A program made the position numbers and the translations under genes. Of a stretch of DNA of 6,832 nt, positions 1 to 5,936 are shown piece by piece. The notes beneath the pieces are model-generated. The model searched no databases. It worked only from the letters and a program-made list of their open reading frames with translations, and was not told where the DNA came from. Numbering within the stretch: the stretch's first letter is position 1; each line of letters opens with the position of its first letter. The DNA lies in the NCBI GenBank assembly GCA_031254095.1, contig JAIRVC010000328.1, positions 1-6,832 on the forward strand. Direction: 5' to 3'. The stretch is from Acidobacteriota bacterium. Lineage in GTDB: Bacteria > Acidobacteriota > UBA6911.

Positions 1-165
1 TTTACTTCAAACTTTCTGGACGATCCGGAAAAAACGGGAGAGGAAACGCTGACGGACCGTATAGACACGCGCCTTCGTTCGCGCCTCTACGAAATGTGTC
101 ATACCATTGAAATTAAAGGCGAAGACTTCCGGCAGGAAGTTAAAAAAGCTTCCTTTCGATTCTAA
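1..165 (+). CDS. C-terminal end of a DnaC/IstB-like AAA+ ATPase (partial)
   Basis: Frame 1 is open from the first base to TAA at 163-165 and encodes the last 54 residues of a longer protein. It opens with FTSNFLDD, which fits the sensor-1 strand (T-S/T-N) of helicase-loader ATPases. It continues with [15 protein letters not shown], which resembles the arginine-finger helix of that family, and then [11 protein letters not shown], similar to the terminal strand and 'G-x-D-x-R' ending of DnaC/DnaI/IstB-type proteins. Known members load the replicative helicase or assist an IS21-type transposase. The Walker motifs would lie upstream of the window, so the assignment rests on the tail alone. It ends 14 bases before gdhA and may share a transcript with it. 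The family call is an inference of moderate strength; the role (replication, prophage or transposon partner) cannot be told from this piece. Confidence 0.55.
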   Translation, partial: FTSNFLDDPEKTGEETLTDRIDTRLRSRLYEMCHTIEIKGEDFRQEVKKASFRF

Positions 166-179
166 AAGGAGAGATATTT

Positions 180-1469
180 ATGACAAAGACATCATACAAT
201 CCATTTGAAAACGCGCAAATCCAGTTTGACAAGGTAGCGCGGACTTTAGGTCTTGATCAGAGCGTATGTGATTTACTGCGCCGGCCTATGAGGGAGTTTC
301 ATTTCACCATTCCGGTTAAAATGGACGCCGGCGGGACAAAGGTGTTTCAGGCCTACCGCATCAGGCACAACGACGCCAGGGGCCCGGCAAAGGGCGGCAT
401 CCGCTTCCATCCGCACGAGACGGCGGACACCGTGCGCGCGCTGTCAATGTGGATGACATGGAAGTGCGCCGTTGTGGACATTCCCCTGGGCGGCGCAAAG
501 GGCGGCGTGGTCTGCGATCCGCCGGCCATGTCCCTTGCCGAGCAGGAACGGCTGTGCCGCGGATATATGCGCGCTCTTTACAGTCAGGTGGGACCCAATC
601 TCGACGTGCCCGCGCCCGATGTAATGACCAACGGACAGCATATGCTGTGGATGCTGGACGAATATGAAACCATCGCGGGCGGCCGTTATCCCGGCGTCAT
701 TACCGGCAAGCCCGTCGGCATGGGCGGCTCGCTTGGACGCACCGAGGCGACCGGTTTCGGCGTCATCTATACTCTTAGGAATCTGCTGAACGCCGAAAAC
801 ATTAATATCAAAAACACCACCGCAAGCATCCAGGGCTTTGGAAATGTCGCCGAATACGCCGCCCGGCTTTACACCGAAATGGGCGGGAAGGTAATTTGCG
901 TTTCCTCGTGGAACCAGGCGGACGCCGCCGCGTACACATTCAGGAAAAAAAGCGGCTGCGACATATCCGAACTCGCCGGCATCAAGGACTCCTTTGGCAG
1001 CATAAGCAAAGACAAGGCCAAAGCCCTTGGATACGAAATCCTGCCGGGAGACGCGTGGTTGTCCGAAGAAGTTGACATACTGATTCCCGCGGCGCTGGAA
1101 AATCAGATCACGCCCGGCGTATTCCCGCAAAGATCAAAGAAAGTAAAATTTATCTGCGAGGGCGCTAACGGGCCTACCACTCCGGACTGCGATGAACTCA
1201 TTCACAAGAACGGCATTTTACTGATTCCCGATTTCCTGTGTAATGCCGGCGGAGTAACATGCAGCTATTTTGAACAGGCGCAATGCAGCGTGAACTACTT
1301 CTGGAGCCGCGAGGAAGTTCTGGAAAAGCTCGACCGCGCGATGAGCAACGCGTTTCGCGCCGTATATGACCTTTCAAAAGAACGCGGCGGCATCCACATG
1401 AGAGACGCCGCGTATATCATTTCCATCAAACGGGTGGCCGACGCGGTAAAGCTGCGCGGGTGGGTTTAG
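180..1469 (+). CDS. gdhA: Glutamate dehydrogenase (Glu/Leu/Phe/Val dehydrogenase family)
   Basis: Catalyses reversible oxidative deamination of glutamate to 2-oxoglutarate and ammonia in the cytoplasm, linking amino-acid catabolism and nitrogen assimilation. The 429 residues match the usual bacterial length. The N-terminal substrate domain shows GPAKGGIRFHP (Lys71), MTWKCAV (Lys95) and GGAKGGV (Lys107, the expected catalytic lysine), then PAPD with the catalytic Asp147. The Rossmann domain has GFGNVA at 219-224. The C-terminal NAGGVTCSYFE (355-365) holds the serine expected to contact substrate. After the second Rossmann strand the sequence is VSSWNQ, without the acidic residue common in NAD-specific enzymes, so NAD versus NADP use is left open. 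Start chosen at ATG 180 because AAGGAGAG (166-173) lies 6 bases upstream. A hairpin follows the stop. Not obviously functionally tied to the flagellar genes downstream. Confidence 0.95.
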   Translation: MTKTSYNPFENAQIQFDKVARTLGLDQSVCDLLRRPMREFHFTIPVKMDAGGTKVFQAYRIRHNDARGPAKGGIRFHPHETADTVRALSMWMTWKCAVVDIPLGGAKGGVVCDPPAMSLAEQERLCRGYMRALYSQVGPNLDVPAPDVMTNGQHMLWMLDEYETIAGGRYPGVITGKPVGMGGSLGRTEATGFGVIYTLRNLLNAENINIKNTTASIQGFGNVAEYAARLYTEMGGKVICVSSWNQADAAAYTFRKKSGCDISELAGIKDSFGSISKDKAKALGYEILPGDAWLSEEVDILIPAALENQITPGVFPQRSKKVKFICEGANGPTTPDCDELIHKNGILLIPDFLCNAGGVTCSYFEQAQCSVNYFWSREEVLEKLDRAMSNAFRAVYDLSKERGGIHMRDAAYIISIKRVADAVKLRGWV

Positions 1470-1497
1470 CCGCAAGCCGCCATACGGCGGTTCGCGG
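1470..1497 (+). other. GC-rich hairpin directly after gdhA stop
   Basis: CCGCAAGCCGCC (1470-1481) can pair with GGCGGTTCGCGG (1486-1497) around an ATAC loop. The stem has 12 positions with one A-C mismatch and one G-T wobble. It begins at the base after the gdhA stop. No T-run follows, so it looks like an mRNA 3'-end stabilising hairpin or part of the adjacent repeat region rather than a terminator by itself. The pairing is seen directly; the role is inferred. Confidence 0.6.
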
Positions 1498-1498
1498 C

Positions 1499-1536
1499 AG
1501 TGGCTAGCAGCTAGTGGCTAGTGGTTAGTGGTCAGT
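1499..1536 (+). repeat. Tandem heptamer array AGTGGYY, left arm
   Basis: Five consecutive 7-base units in perfect register: AGTGGCT, AGCAGCT, AGTGGCT, AGTGGTT and AGTGGTC, followed by a partial AGT. A second array of the same heptamer lies in opposite orientation at 1593-1623, so the two can pair; 1520-1536 matches the complement of 1600-1616 at 16 of 17 positions. Short tandem heptamers between genes are known in some bacteria (for example the STRR repeats of cyanobacteria), but I do not identify this one with a named family. Confidence 0.8.
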
Positions 1537-1538
1537 TT

Positions 1539-1550
1539 TGGCGTGCGCCA
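1539..1550. repeat. Short inverted repeat TGGCG-TG-CGCCA
   Basis: Perfect 5-base arms around a two-base centre, located between the left heptamer array and the terminator hairpin. It could extend the folded structure of the region or be a binding site. No function can be assigned. Confidence 0.4.
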
Positions 1551-1555
1551 CGATT

Positions 1556-1586
1556 GAGGCAATATAAAGACATTGCCTCGCTTTTT
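1556..1586 (+). terminator. Rho-independent terminator after gdhA
   Basis: GAGGCAAT (1556-1563) pairs perfectly with ATTGCCTC (1572-1579) around an 8-base loop, and the stem is followed by GC and five T residues (1582-1586). This is a classic intrinsic terminator for transcripts coming from gdhA, separating it from the flagellar cluster. The stem is of only medium GC content, and the T-run is short, so read-through is possible. It sits in the spacer between the two inverted heptamer arrays. Confidence 0.75.
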
Positions 1587-1592
1587 CTGAAC

Positions 1593-1623
1593 ACTGACCA
1601 CTGATCACTAACCACTGACCACT
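1593..1623 (-). repeat. Tandem heptamer array AGTGGYY, right arm (inverted)
   Basis: Read on the - strand from 1623 down, this is AGTGGTC, AGTGGTT, AGTGATC, AGTGGTC and a partial AGT, four units in register. It is the inverted counterpart of the array at 1499-1536. The arms plus spacer span 125 bp. The array ends two bases before a TATAAT box at 1625-1630 and just upstream of the sigma-28 type promoter of flgM. Confidence 0.8.
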
Positions 1624-1629
1624 TTATAA

Positions 1630-1656
1630 TAATGTATTGCGCGTGAAGACCGATAA
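1630..1656 (+). promoter_or_regulatory. Putative sigma-28 (FliA/SigD) promoter for flgM
   Basis: TAATGTAT (1630-1637), an 11-base spacer, then ACCGATAA (1649-1656). Against the sigma-28 consensus TAAAGTTT-N11-GCCGATAA this is 6 of 8 and 7 of 8 matches with exact spacing. It lies 30 bases before the flgM ATG. FlgM is the anti-sigma factor for sigma-28, and flgM operons are commonly read from such promoters in Salmonella and Bacillus, so a feedback loop makes sense. A TATAAT at 1625-1630 overlaps the -35 and could serve a housekeeping promoter, but its -35 region (TGATCA at 1602-1607) is weak. Confidence 0.6.
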
Positions 1657-1686
1657 GCTTTATTGTGTAGAGTATTGAGGAATAAT

Positions 1687-1986
1687 ATGGAAATCGTCGG
1701 AATAAATAATTTTACGGTAATAGGAAAGAAAATCCAGCCGGATGCGCATATTGGCGGGAAAGACCGCCGGGCGGGAACAAATACGGCGGGATCTGATAAA
1801 GTTGAGTTTTCAAATCACGGCAAAACCATTTCCAGCCTTCACACGCTGATTAACGCCGTTCCCGATGTCAGGGAATCCCTTGTGCAGGAAGTAATTTTTT
1901 CGATCGAAACAGGCACTTACAACGTCAACACGGAACAGGTTGCGGAAAAAATCATGGGAGCTCACCTTCTGAATGAAACTGGCTAG
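1687..1986 (+). CDS. flgM: Anti-sigma-28 factor FlgM
   Basis: Binds and inhibits the flagellar sigma factor (sigma-28/SigD) until the hook is finished; in well-studied systems it is then exported and late genes are released. The 99 residues are the usual FlgM length. The N-terminal 45 residues are polar and glycine-rich, as expected for the disordered half. The C-terminal half carries the family signature: VRESLVQEVIFSIETGTY (61-78), then a helix with VAEKIM (85-90), the sigma-binding segments. Start chosen at ATG 1687, with GAGG (1677-1680) 6 bases upstream. An in-frame TTG at 1663 lies closer to the expected transcription start, lacks a ribosome site and would add eight atypical residues. 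First gene of the flagellar cluster, behind a sigma-28 type promoter. Confidence 0.9.
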   Translation: MEIVGINNFTVIGKKIQPDAHIGGKDRRAGTNTAGSDKVEFSNHGKTISSLHTLINAVPDVRESLVQEVIFSIETGTYNVNTEQVAEKIMGAHLLNETG

Positions 1987-2072
1987 CGCTTGGATTTAAC
2001 CGCGCGCCCGGGGAAGTTCTGATTTATCGGCATTTCCACGGTACGCGGTCAACGGGGCGCATGGAGGCGTCT

Positions 2073-2288
2073 ATGGCTTCTAATATTGACTTTTCTACCG
2101 GCATTGTTTATTCCCCGGTTGTTGACAGGATACATCGGGGAGATCGAATTCGGGATGATTTGCCTAGGAGGCGAAATCAGACCCCGGAAAAACCGGACGG
2201 AAAAGATTCTGGCGAAACGTCGCCTGAAGACATAAAGACGTCCGACGAAGATGGGACGGAAAAACACCGCCTCGATCTCCGGGCATGA
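2073..2288 (+). CDS. Small hydrophilic protein of unknown function between flgM and flgN
   Basis: Not recognised. A 71-residue protein starting at ATG 2073, which is preceded by GGAGG (2063-2067) at 5 bases. An ATG at 2061 is in frame but its codon overlaps that ribosome site, so it is less likely. The N-terminal 20 residues (MASNIDFSTGIVYSPVVDRI) are mildly hydrophobic with no clear membrane segment. The rest is strongly charged and rich in Asp, Glu, Lys, Arg and Pro, likely disordered. Its TGA (2286-2288) overlaps the GAGG (2287-2290) of flgN, which suggests translational coupling and supports it being translated. In Bacillus flgN directly follows flgM, so this is an extra gene in that slot. 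A role in flagellar regulation or export is only inferred from position. Confidence 0.55.
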   Translation: MASNIDFSTGIVYSPVVDRIHRGDRIRDDLPRRRNQTPEKPDGKDSGETSPEDIKTSDEDGTEKHRLDLRA

Positions 2289-2298
2289 GGTAATTTTC

Positions 2299-2784
2299 AT
2301 GAAAGAACAGATTCCCGAACTGCTTGGGATATTGCGCGACGAAATTCACTTCTACCACGAACTGCTTGAATGTGAACTGCGCAAGACCGCAATGCTGGCC
2401 GAAGGCCGCGTGGAAGATCTGATGGAGTGCAACAAAGCCGAAGAAGAAAGCATCATTCATCTTCAAAATCTGGAAGCGAGGCGTCTGCGCATTTGCGAGG
2501 AGCTTTGCAAAGAACTGGAGATTCCGCGAGAGGAATTCACATTGCTGCGTCTCGTGGAATCTCTCGACGATTCGCGCGAACTTGACGAATCCGCCGCGCT
2601 TTTACGCAACGTTGTAAGGCGCGTTCAGGTTGTCGGCGCGCGCAACCGCGAAATGATAGAAAAACCGCTGCGGTACGTAGAAGGAATGCTGACGGTTTTT
2701 GCCAACGCCGCCGGACCATATCAACCAAACGGAACATTCAACGCTGAAGCTTCCGTTTATCCGACATTTTCTCAAAACGCATAA
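2299..2784 (+). CDS. flgN: Flagellar export chaperone FlgN
   Basis: Cytoplasmic chaperone expected to bind the C-terminal helices of FlgK and FlgL, encoded next, and to deliver them to the flagellar export apparatus. The 161-residue product is almost wholly helical in composition, with heptad-like stretches. Residues 6-75 fit the FlgN pattern: a leading helix with LLGILRDEIHFYHELLECEL, then a long charged helix including EARRLRICEEL. The tail, from about residue 140, is polar and Pro/Asn-rich. Start chosen at ATG 2299, with GAGG (2287-2290) 8 bases upstream; an in-frame ATG at 2251 would add 16 residues inside the previous gene with no ribosome site. FlgN is poorly conserved in sequence, so the call leans on helical pattern, size and its position before flgK-flgL. 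Confidence 0.8.
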   Translation: MKEQIPELLGILRDEIHFYHELLECELRKTAMLAEGRVEDLMECNKAEEESIIHLQNLEARRLRICEELCKELEIPREEFTLLRLVESLDDSRELDESAALLRNVVRRVQVVGARNREMIEKPLRYVEGMLTVFANAAGPYQPNGTFNAEASVYPTFSQNA

Positions 2785-2849
2785 ACTCAAAACCGTAAAG
2801 AATATACATTTGCCCGTTTCAAAATGCGGCATGATTGGAGATTGAAGTT

Positions 2850-4283
2850 ATGGCATCAATTTTAGACGGCCTCAATATCGCAAAACTGTCACTTTCGGCG
2901 CAGCAATACGCAATGAATGTCTCACAGCGAAACACGGTGAACGCGAATAATTACAATTATACGCGGCAGGACGTGTTGTTTACGGATCTCACGGTTACGG
3001 AAAACTGGTCTACGTCCGGAGTTCCCGGCGTCAATCTTTCTGCGACAAGAAACCGTTATCTTGATCAAAGCATAAGTTACGGATATTCGTCGCTTACCGA
3101 AAACATCGTAAAATACAATGCTCTTTATGAGATTGACGCTATTTTACAGGCAGTTTCCGGCGGAGGGCTTGGATCGTCCATTGACGCGTTTTTCAACAGC
3201 TTTACGGAACTCAGCAGCAACCCCACAGATTCGGCTCTGCGCTGGCAGGTACTCTCGTCGGCGCAAACCATGACCGAAGATTTTAAACGGATTTACGAGA
3301 GCATACAGAGCGTACAGGCAAGCCTAAACAGAAAGGTGGAGGACGGCGTAAACGACATCAACACGCTGACCTCCAAAATCGCCGACCTGAACGGCCGCAT
3401 AGAAGCAGCCCAAAAGCAAAGCCAGAAGGAGACCGAATACGCGCTTCGCGACGAACGCCAGCAGTATATTGAAGAACTGACGGGTAAGGCCAACTTCCTT
3501 TATTTTGAAACGGAATCCGGTTCGGTTACGGTCACTACAACCAAGGGCGACGCTCTGGTGCTTGGCAATAAGAGTACCAAGCTCGTGCTTGGCAATATGA
3601 CAGACAGCCATTTTTCAGGCATTTATCTTGGAAATAATTCAAATCCGGATAATGACATCACCTCCACTATAACTTCAGGAGAAATCGGCGGTTATCTCCA
3701 GATGCGCGACACGCTGATTCCGGGGTATCTAAAGACGCTGGACAACATGGCCGCCGACATCGTTAATAGAGTGAACGATGTTCATAGTCAGGGGGTTTAT
3801 TTTGATGGAGCGGGTGCCGAACAACCCGGCGACAATTTCTTTATTTTTTCACCATTGACAACGCCGCCGGCGTCAAATCCAAATGCCGACGCGGCCCGAA
3901 CTATGCGCGTGGTAATTGACGATCCGAGCAAAATAGCCGCCGCGTCAGTTGGAATGGGAGTCGGCGATAACGGAAACGCCAAAAAACTTGCGGGAATAGC
4001 CTCTGAAAAGTCATTTGGCAATAACAACACGGAGACAATTGGCGAAGCTTACGCTTCGCTGGTTTACAAAGTCGGATCGGATCAGCGAACCGCTAAAGAA
4101 GCCGGAGAAAATCAGCAGCGCGTGCTCACCCAGCTTTTGGGACAGAGGGACGCATCTTCCGGCGTCTCGTTTAACGAAGAAGCTATAAATCTTATCAAAT
4201 ATCAGCGGGCTTATCAGGCCAGTTCACGCATTGTGTCGATATTGAATGACCTGAGCATTGAAGTCCTTAATTTCGTAAGGTAG
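2850..4283 (+). CDS. flgK: Flagellar hook-associated protein 1 FlgK
   Basis: First of the two junction proteins joining hook to filament; exported through the flagellum with FlgN help. The 477 residues are within the family range, though shorter than the Salmonella protein. The N-terminal D0 helix is GLNIAKLSLSAQQYAMNV (7-24), followed by NTVNANNYNYTRQ (28-40), a diverged form of the usual N-I-A-N-A-N-T-x-G-Y-S-R-Q. A helical domain follows, with FFNSFTELSSNPTDSALR and a long coiled-coil run ending in LRDERQQYIEELTG, then a beta-rich middle. The C-terminal 40 residues hold the signature GVSFNEEAINLIKYQRAYQ. Start chosen at ATG 2850, with GGAG (2837-2840) upstream; the TTG at 2835 is in frame but poorly supported. 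The 65 bases before the gene show no convincing promoter. Confidence 0.93.
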   Translation: MASILDGLNIAKLSLSAQQYAMNVSQRNTVNANNYNYTRQDVLFTDLTVTENWSTSGVPGVNLSATRNRYLDQSISYGYSSLTENIVKYNALYEIDAILQAVSGGGLGSSIDAFFNSFTELSSNPTDSALRWQVLSSAQTMTEDFKRIYESIQSVQASLNRKVEDGVNDINTLTSKIADLNGRIEAAQKQSQKETEYALRDERQQYIEELTGKANFLYFETESGSVTVTTTKGDALVLGNKSTKLVLGNMTDSHFSGIYLGNNSNPDNDITSTITSGEIGGYLQMRDTLIPGYLKTLDNMAADIVNRVNDVHSQGVYFDGAGAEQPGDNFFIFSPLTTPPASNPNADAARTMRVVIDDPSKIAAASVGMGVGDNGNAKKLAGIASEKSFGNNNTETIGEAYASLVYKVGSDQRTAKEAGENQQRVLTQLLGQRDASSGVSFNEEAINLIKYQRAYQASSRIVSILNDLSIEVLNFVR

Positions 4284-4294
4284 GAGCGTAACTT

Positions 4295-5221
4295 ATGCGG
4301 GTAACAGAGCTTGAAACCGGTAGAAATCTTTTAACCGATCTTGAAAAACTAAACAGAAACTTTGCGGATGTAAACCGGCAGTTGTCGAGCGGGAAAAAAC
4401 TGAATAAGCTTTCCGATTCCCCGCTCGGCAGCGCGGATCTCGTTTATATTACACAGGAAGCCCTGCGGCTTGATGCGTATCGGTTCAATATAATTGAAAG
4501 CAAATATAAGCTGAGCTCCGCCGACACGGCGCTCAACGAGATGAATAATGCTTTTACCCGGTTTTTCACGCTGGGATCGAACGCCGCGAACGAATCCACC
4601 AACAAAGAGGGACGAGAATCAATCCTGAGCGAGATGGAAATACTCCGCGAGCAGTTGGTCGCGTTAGCCAACACACAGGTGGACGGCAATTACATATTCG
4701 CCGGCACCAATGTCAACGAACAGCCGTTTAAGCTCGTTAAAGCAGGCGATCCTCTCCACACCGGTTTGCATGAAACTGAAACTGTTTACACGGGAAACAC
4801 CAATGTAATTTCGATTCCTGTCGGCGACGGCGTTTTAGTGAAGGCGAGCGTTGACGGTAAAACAGCCTTTGAAGACGTTTTCAAGAAGGTTGACGATATC
4901 ATTGCGGCAGTAAAAGGCTCTATTTACGGCACCGGCACCGTGGAAGGCATCGGCACAGCCCTGGAAGGTTTTGGCGACTCACTTAACACGCTCAGCCAGG
5001 CGCGTGGGCAGGTCGGAATCAGTTTGAGCATGGTTGAAAGAATGTCCTCAATAATTGCCGCCCGCGACGTCGTGCTGACAACACAGAGAAGCCACATTGA
5101 GGACGCCAACGCTCTTGAAGTTGCCGTCCGAATCAATCAGCTGCAGACGGCGGTCAACGCGGCGCTGTCGTCCGGCGGCGCGATATTAAAGCAAAATACC
5201 TTGTTTGATATTATCGGGTAG
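4295..5221 (+). CDS. flgL: Flagellar hook-associated protein 3 FlgL
   Basis: Second junction protein, placed between FlgK and the flagellin filament. The 308 residues match the family. The N-terminal flagellin-like helix includes LEKLNRNFADVNRQLSSGKK (16-35), followed by LSDSP (39-43). Residues 44-130 form the long helical domain and end in the conserved GNYIFAGTN (131-139). A beta-rich, variable middle follows. The C-terminal helix carries EDANALEVAVRINQLQTAVN and ends with the hydrophobic LFDIIG. The usual M-R-V-T start is present. AGGAG (4282-4286) overlaps the flgK stop TAG (4281-4283) and lies 8 bases before the ATG, so translation is probably coupled to flgK, which fits the need for matched amounts of the two partners. 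Confidence 0.93.
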   Translation: MRVTELETGRNLLTDLEKLNRNFADVNRQLSSGKKLNKLSDSPLGSADLVYITQEALRLDAYRFNIIESKYKLSSADTALNEMNNAFTRFFTLGSNAANESTNKEGRESILSEMEILREQLVALANTQVDGNYIFAGTNVNEQPFKLVKAGDPLHTGLHETETVYTGNTNVISIPVGDGVLVKASVDGKTAFEDVFKKVDDIIAAVKGSIYGTGTVEGIGTALEGFGDSLNTLSQARGQVGISLSMVERMSSIIAARDVVLTTQRSHIEDANALEVAVRINQLQTAVNAALSSGGAILKQNTLFDIIG

Positions 5222-5239
5222 GATATACTCGCGAACTAT

Positions 5240-5278
5240 ACAGGGAAGCGCAAATTAATCAGTGTTTCCCTTCCCTGT
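5240..5278 (+). other. Hairpin in the flgL-fliW gap
   Basis: ACAGGGAAG (5240-5248) and CTTCCCTGT (5270-5278) are perfect complements, a 9-bp stem with a 21-base loop. No T-run follows directly. AGCGC (5247-5251) can instead pair with GCGCT (5282-5286), just before TTTT (5288-5291), so two competing folds exist upstream of the fliW ribosome site. This could tune fliW translation or partly attenuate transcription; the effect is inferred. Confidence 0.5.
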
Positions 5279-5301
5279 CAGGCGCTGTTTTGAGAGGTAA
5301 A

Positions 5302-5817
5302 ATGCGCATTCATACACTTAATTTTGGGGATTTGGAAGTCGCGGCGGATGCGGTCATCGCGTTTGATGACGGATTGCCCGGTTTTCCCCAGCTTCGCAGG
5401 TTTGTCGTTCTGGAAATGGACGACATTAAACCGTTTCAATATCTTCAGGCTTTGCCCGATGACGATACTCCGCCGATTGCGCTGTATCTGATCAATCCGT
5501 TTCTCGTGGATTCGAGTTATGAATTCCGTTTAACGGATTCCGACATGGAAGCCATTAAAAGCACAAATTCCGTGGAACTGACGATATATACGGTAGTCAC
5601 GATTCCGGCTGACCCCAGAGAAGCCACGGTAAACCTTATGGCGCCTGTTGTGATCAACAAAAAGGACCGCCGCGGCAGGCAGGTGATTTTACATGACAGC
5701 AAATACTCCGTCAGGCATCCGCTGTTAAGCGGCGCGGAAACGGAAACGGAAAGTCCGGACATGGACGGCGAAACAGCAAATCAACAGGCTTCAGGAAATA
5801 CTGATGGGAACCTCTAA
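5302..5817 (+). CDS. fliW: Flagellar assembly factor FliW (CsrA antagonist)
   Basis: Cytoplasmic protein that binds flagellin or CsrA; when flagellin is exported, freed FliW sequesters CsrA and flagellin translation resumes (known from Bacillus). The product has 171 residues. Signatures: GLPGFPQLRRFVVLE (24-38), FQYLQAL (45-51), LYLINP (61-66), VVTIPADPREATVNLMAP (98-115) and RRGRQVIL with YSVRHPL (123-141). A polar 30-residue tail follows, longer than in many homologues. Start at ATG 5302, preceded by AGAGG (5293-5297) at 4 bases; the TTG at 5290 has no ribosome site. The last three codons, GGG AAC CTC, and the TAA stop belong to the end of an inserted MITE-like element. Without it the gene would read ...ACT GAT TAA, giving 168 residues. 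Function should be unaffected because the conserved core is intact. Confidence 0.95.
   Translation: MRIHTLNFGDLEVAADAVIAFDDGLPGFPQLRRFVVLEMDDIKPFQYLQALPDDDTPPIALYLINPFLVDSSYEFRLTDSDMEAIKSTNSVELTIYTVVTIPADPREATVNLMAPVVINKKDRRGRQVILHDSKYSVRHPLLSGAETETESPDMDGETANQQASGNTDGNL
5802..5805. repeat. Target-site duplication, left copy (TGAT)
   Basis: TGAT immediately precedes the left terminal repeat of the element at 5806-5928 and is matched by TGAT at 5929-5932 right after the other terminus. A four-base match alone is weak evidence. Its exact abutment to both ends of a perfect terminal repeat makes a transposition footprint the best reading. Confidence 0.65.
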
Positions 5818-5928
5818 AAACTCCAAAATCAAGGCTTGCGGCCGGGACAAAAGCGGAGTTTACATTTACGTAAATGAGCATTTTGGATCGGCCGCGTAAC
5901 GCAGAGTTTGGGGCTTTTAGAGGTTCCC
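5806..5928. mobile_element. MITE-like palindromic element inserted at the fliW stop codon
   Basis: A 123-bp element with perfect 14-base terminal inverted repeats: GGGAACCTCTAAAA (5806-5819) and TTTTAGAGGTTCCC (5915-5928). It is flanked by TGAT on both sides. The inside is an imperfect palindrome around CATTTACGTAAATG (5863-5876). GCGGCCG (5838-5844) pairs with CGGCCGC (5889-5895), and ACTCCAAAAT (5820-5829) is largely complementary to 5905-5914. It has no coding capacity, as expected for a non-autonomous miniature element moved by a transposase encoded elsewhere. It carries the current fliW stop (TAA 5815-5817) inside its left repeat and lies in the fliW-csrA transcript, where it can fold into a long hairpin. 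I do not recognise the parent insertion sequence. Confidence 0.8.
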
Positions 5929-5932
5929 TGAT
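5929..5932. repeat. Target-site duplication, right copy (TGAT)
   Basis: Pairs with 5802-5805. It is followed directly by TAA (5933-5935), which in the reconstructed empty site is the in-frame stop of fliW. Confidence 0.65.
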
Positions 5933-5936
5933 TAAC

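Noticed and set aside
444..1130. A 228-codon open frame on the - strand inside gdhA
   Set aside because: It is antisense to a clearly conserved enzyme and has no recognisable motifs or ribosome site. It is explained by the GC-rich third positions of gdhA.
1470..1497. Hairpin after gdhA as the main terminator
   Set aside because: No T-run follows it; the hairpin at 1556-1586 is the better terminator.
1499..1623. Heptamer arrays as a CRISPR array
   Set aside because: Units are 7 bases with no spacers, and the two arrays are inverted.
2024..2031. GCCGATAA on the - strand, a perfect sigma-28 -10 box
   Set aside because: No TAAAGTTT-like box at 11 bases upstream on that strand, and no - strand gene follows.
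2794..2820. TAAA...GCCCG before flgK as a sigma-28 promoter
   Set aside because: Spacing between the parts is 12 instead of 15 bases and the -10 box matches poorly.
3324..3611. Antisense open frames within flgK (and similar ones within flgL, fliW, flgN)
   Set aside because: All are covered by strongly supported genes on the + strand and show no protein family features.
5806..5928. The fliW-csrA palindrome as an ordinary terminator or riboswitch
   Set aside because: No T-run follows the right arm. The perfect terminal repeats, flanking TGAT copies and restored reading frame fit a mobile element better.
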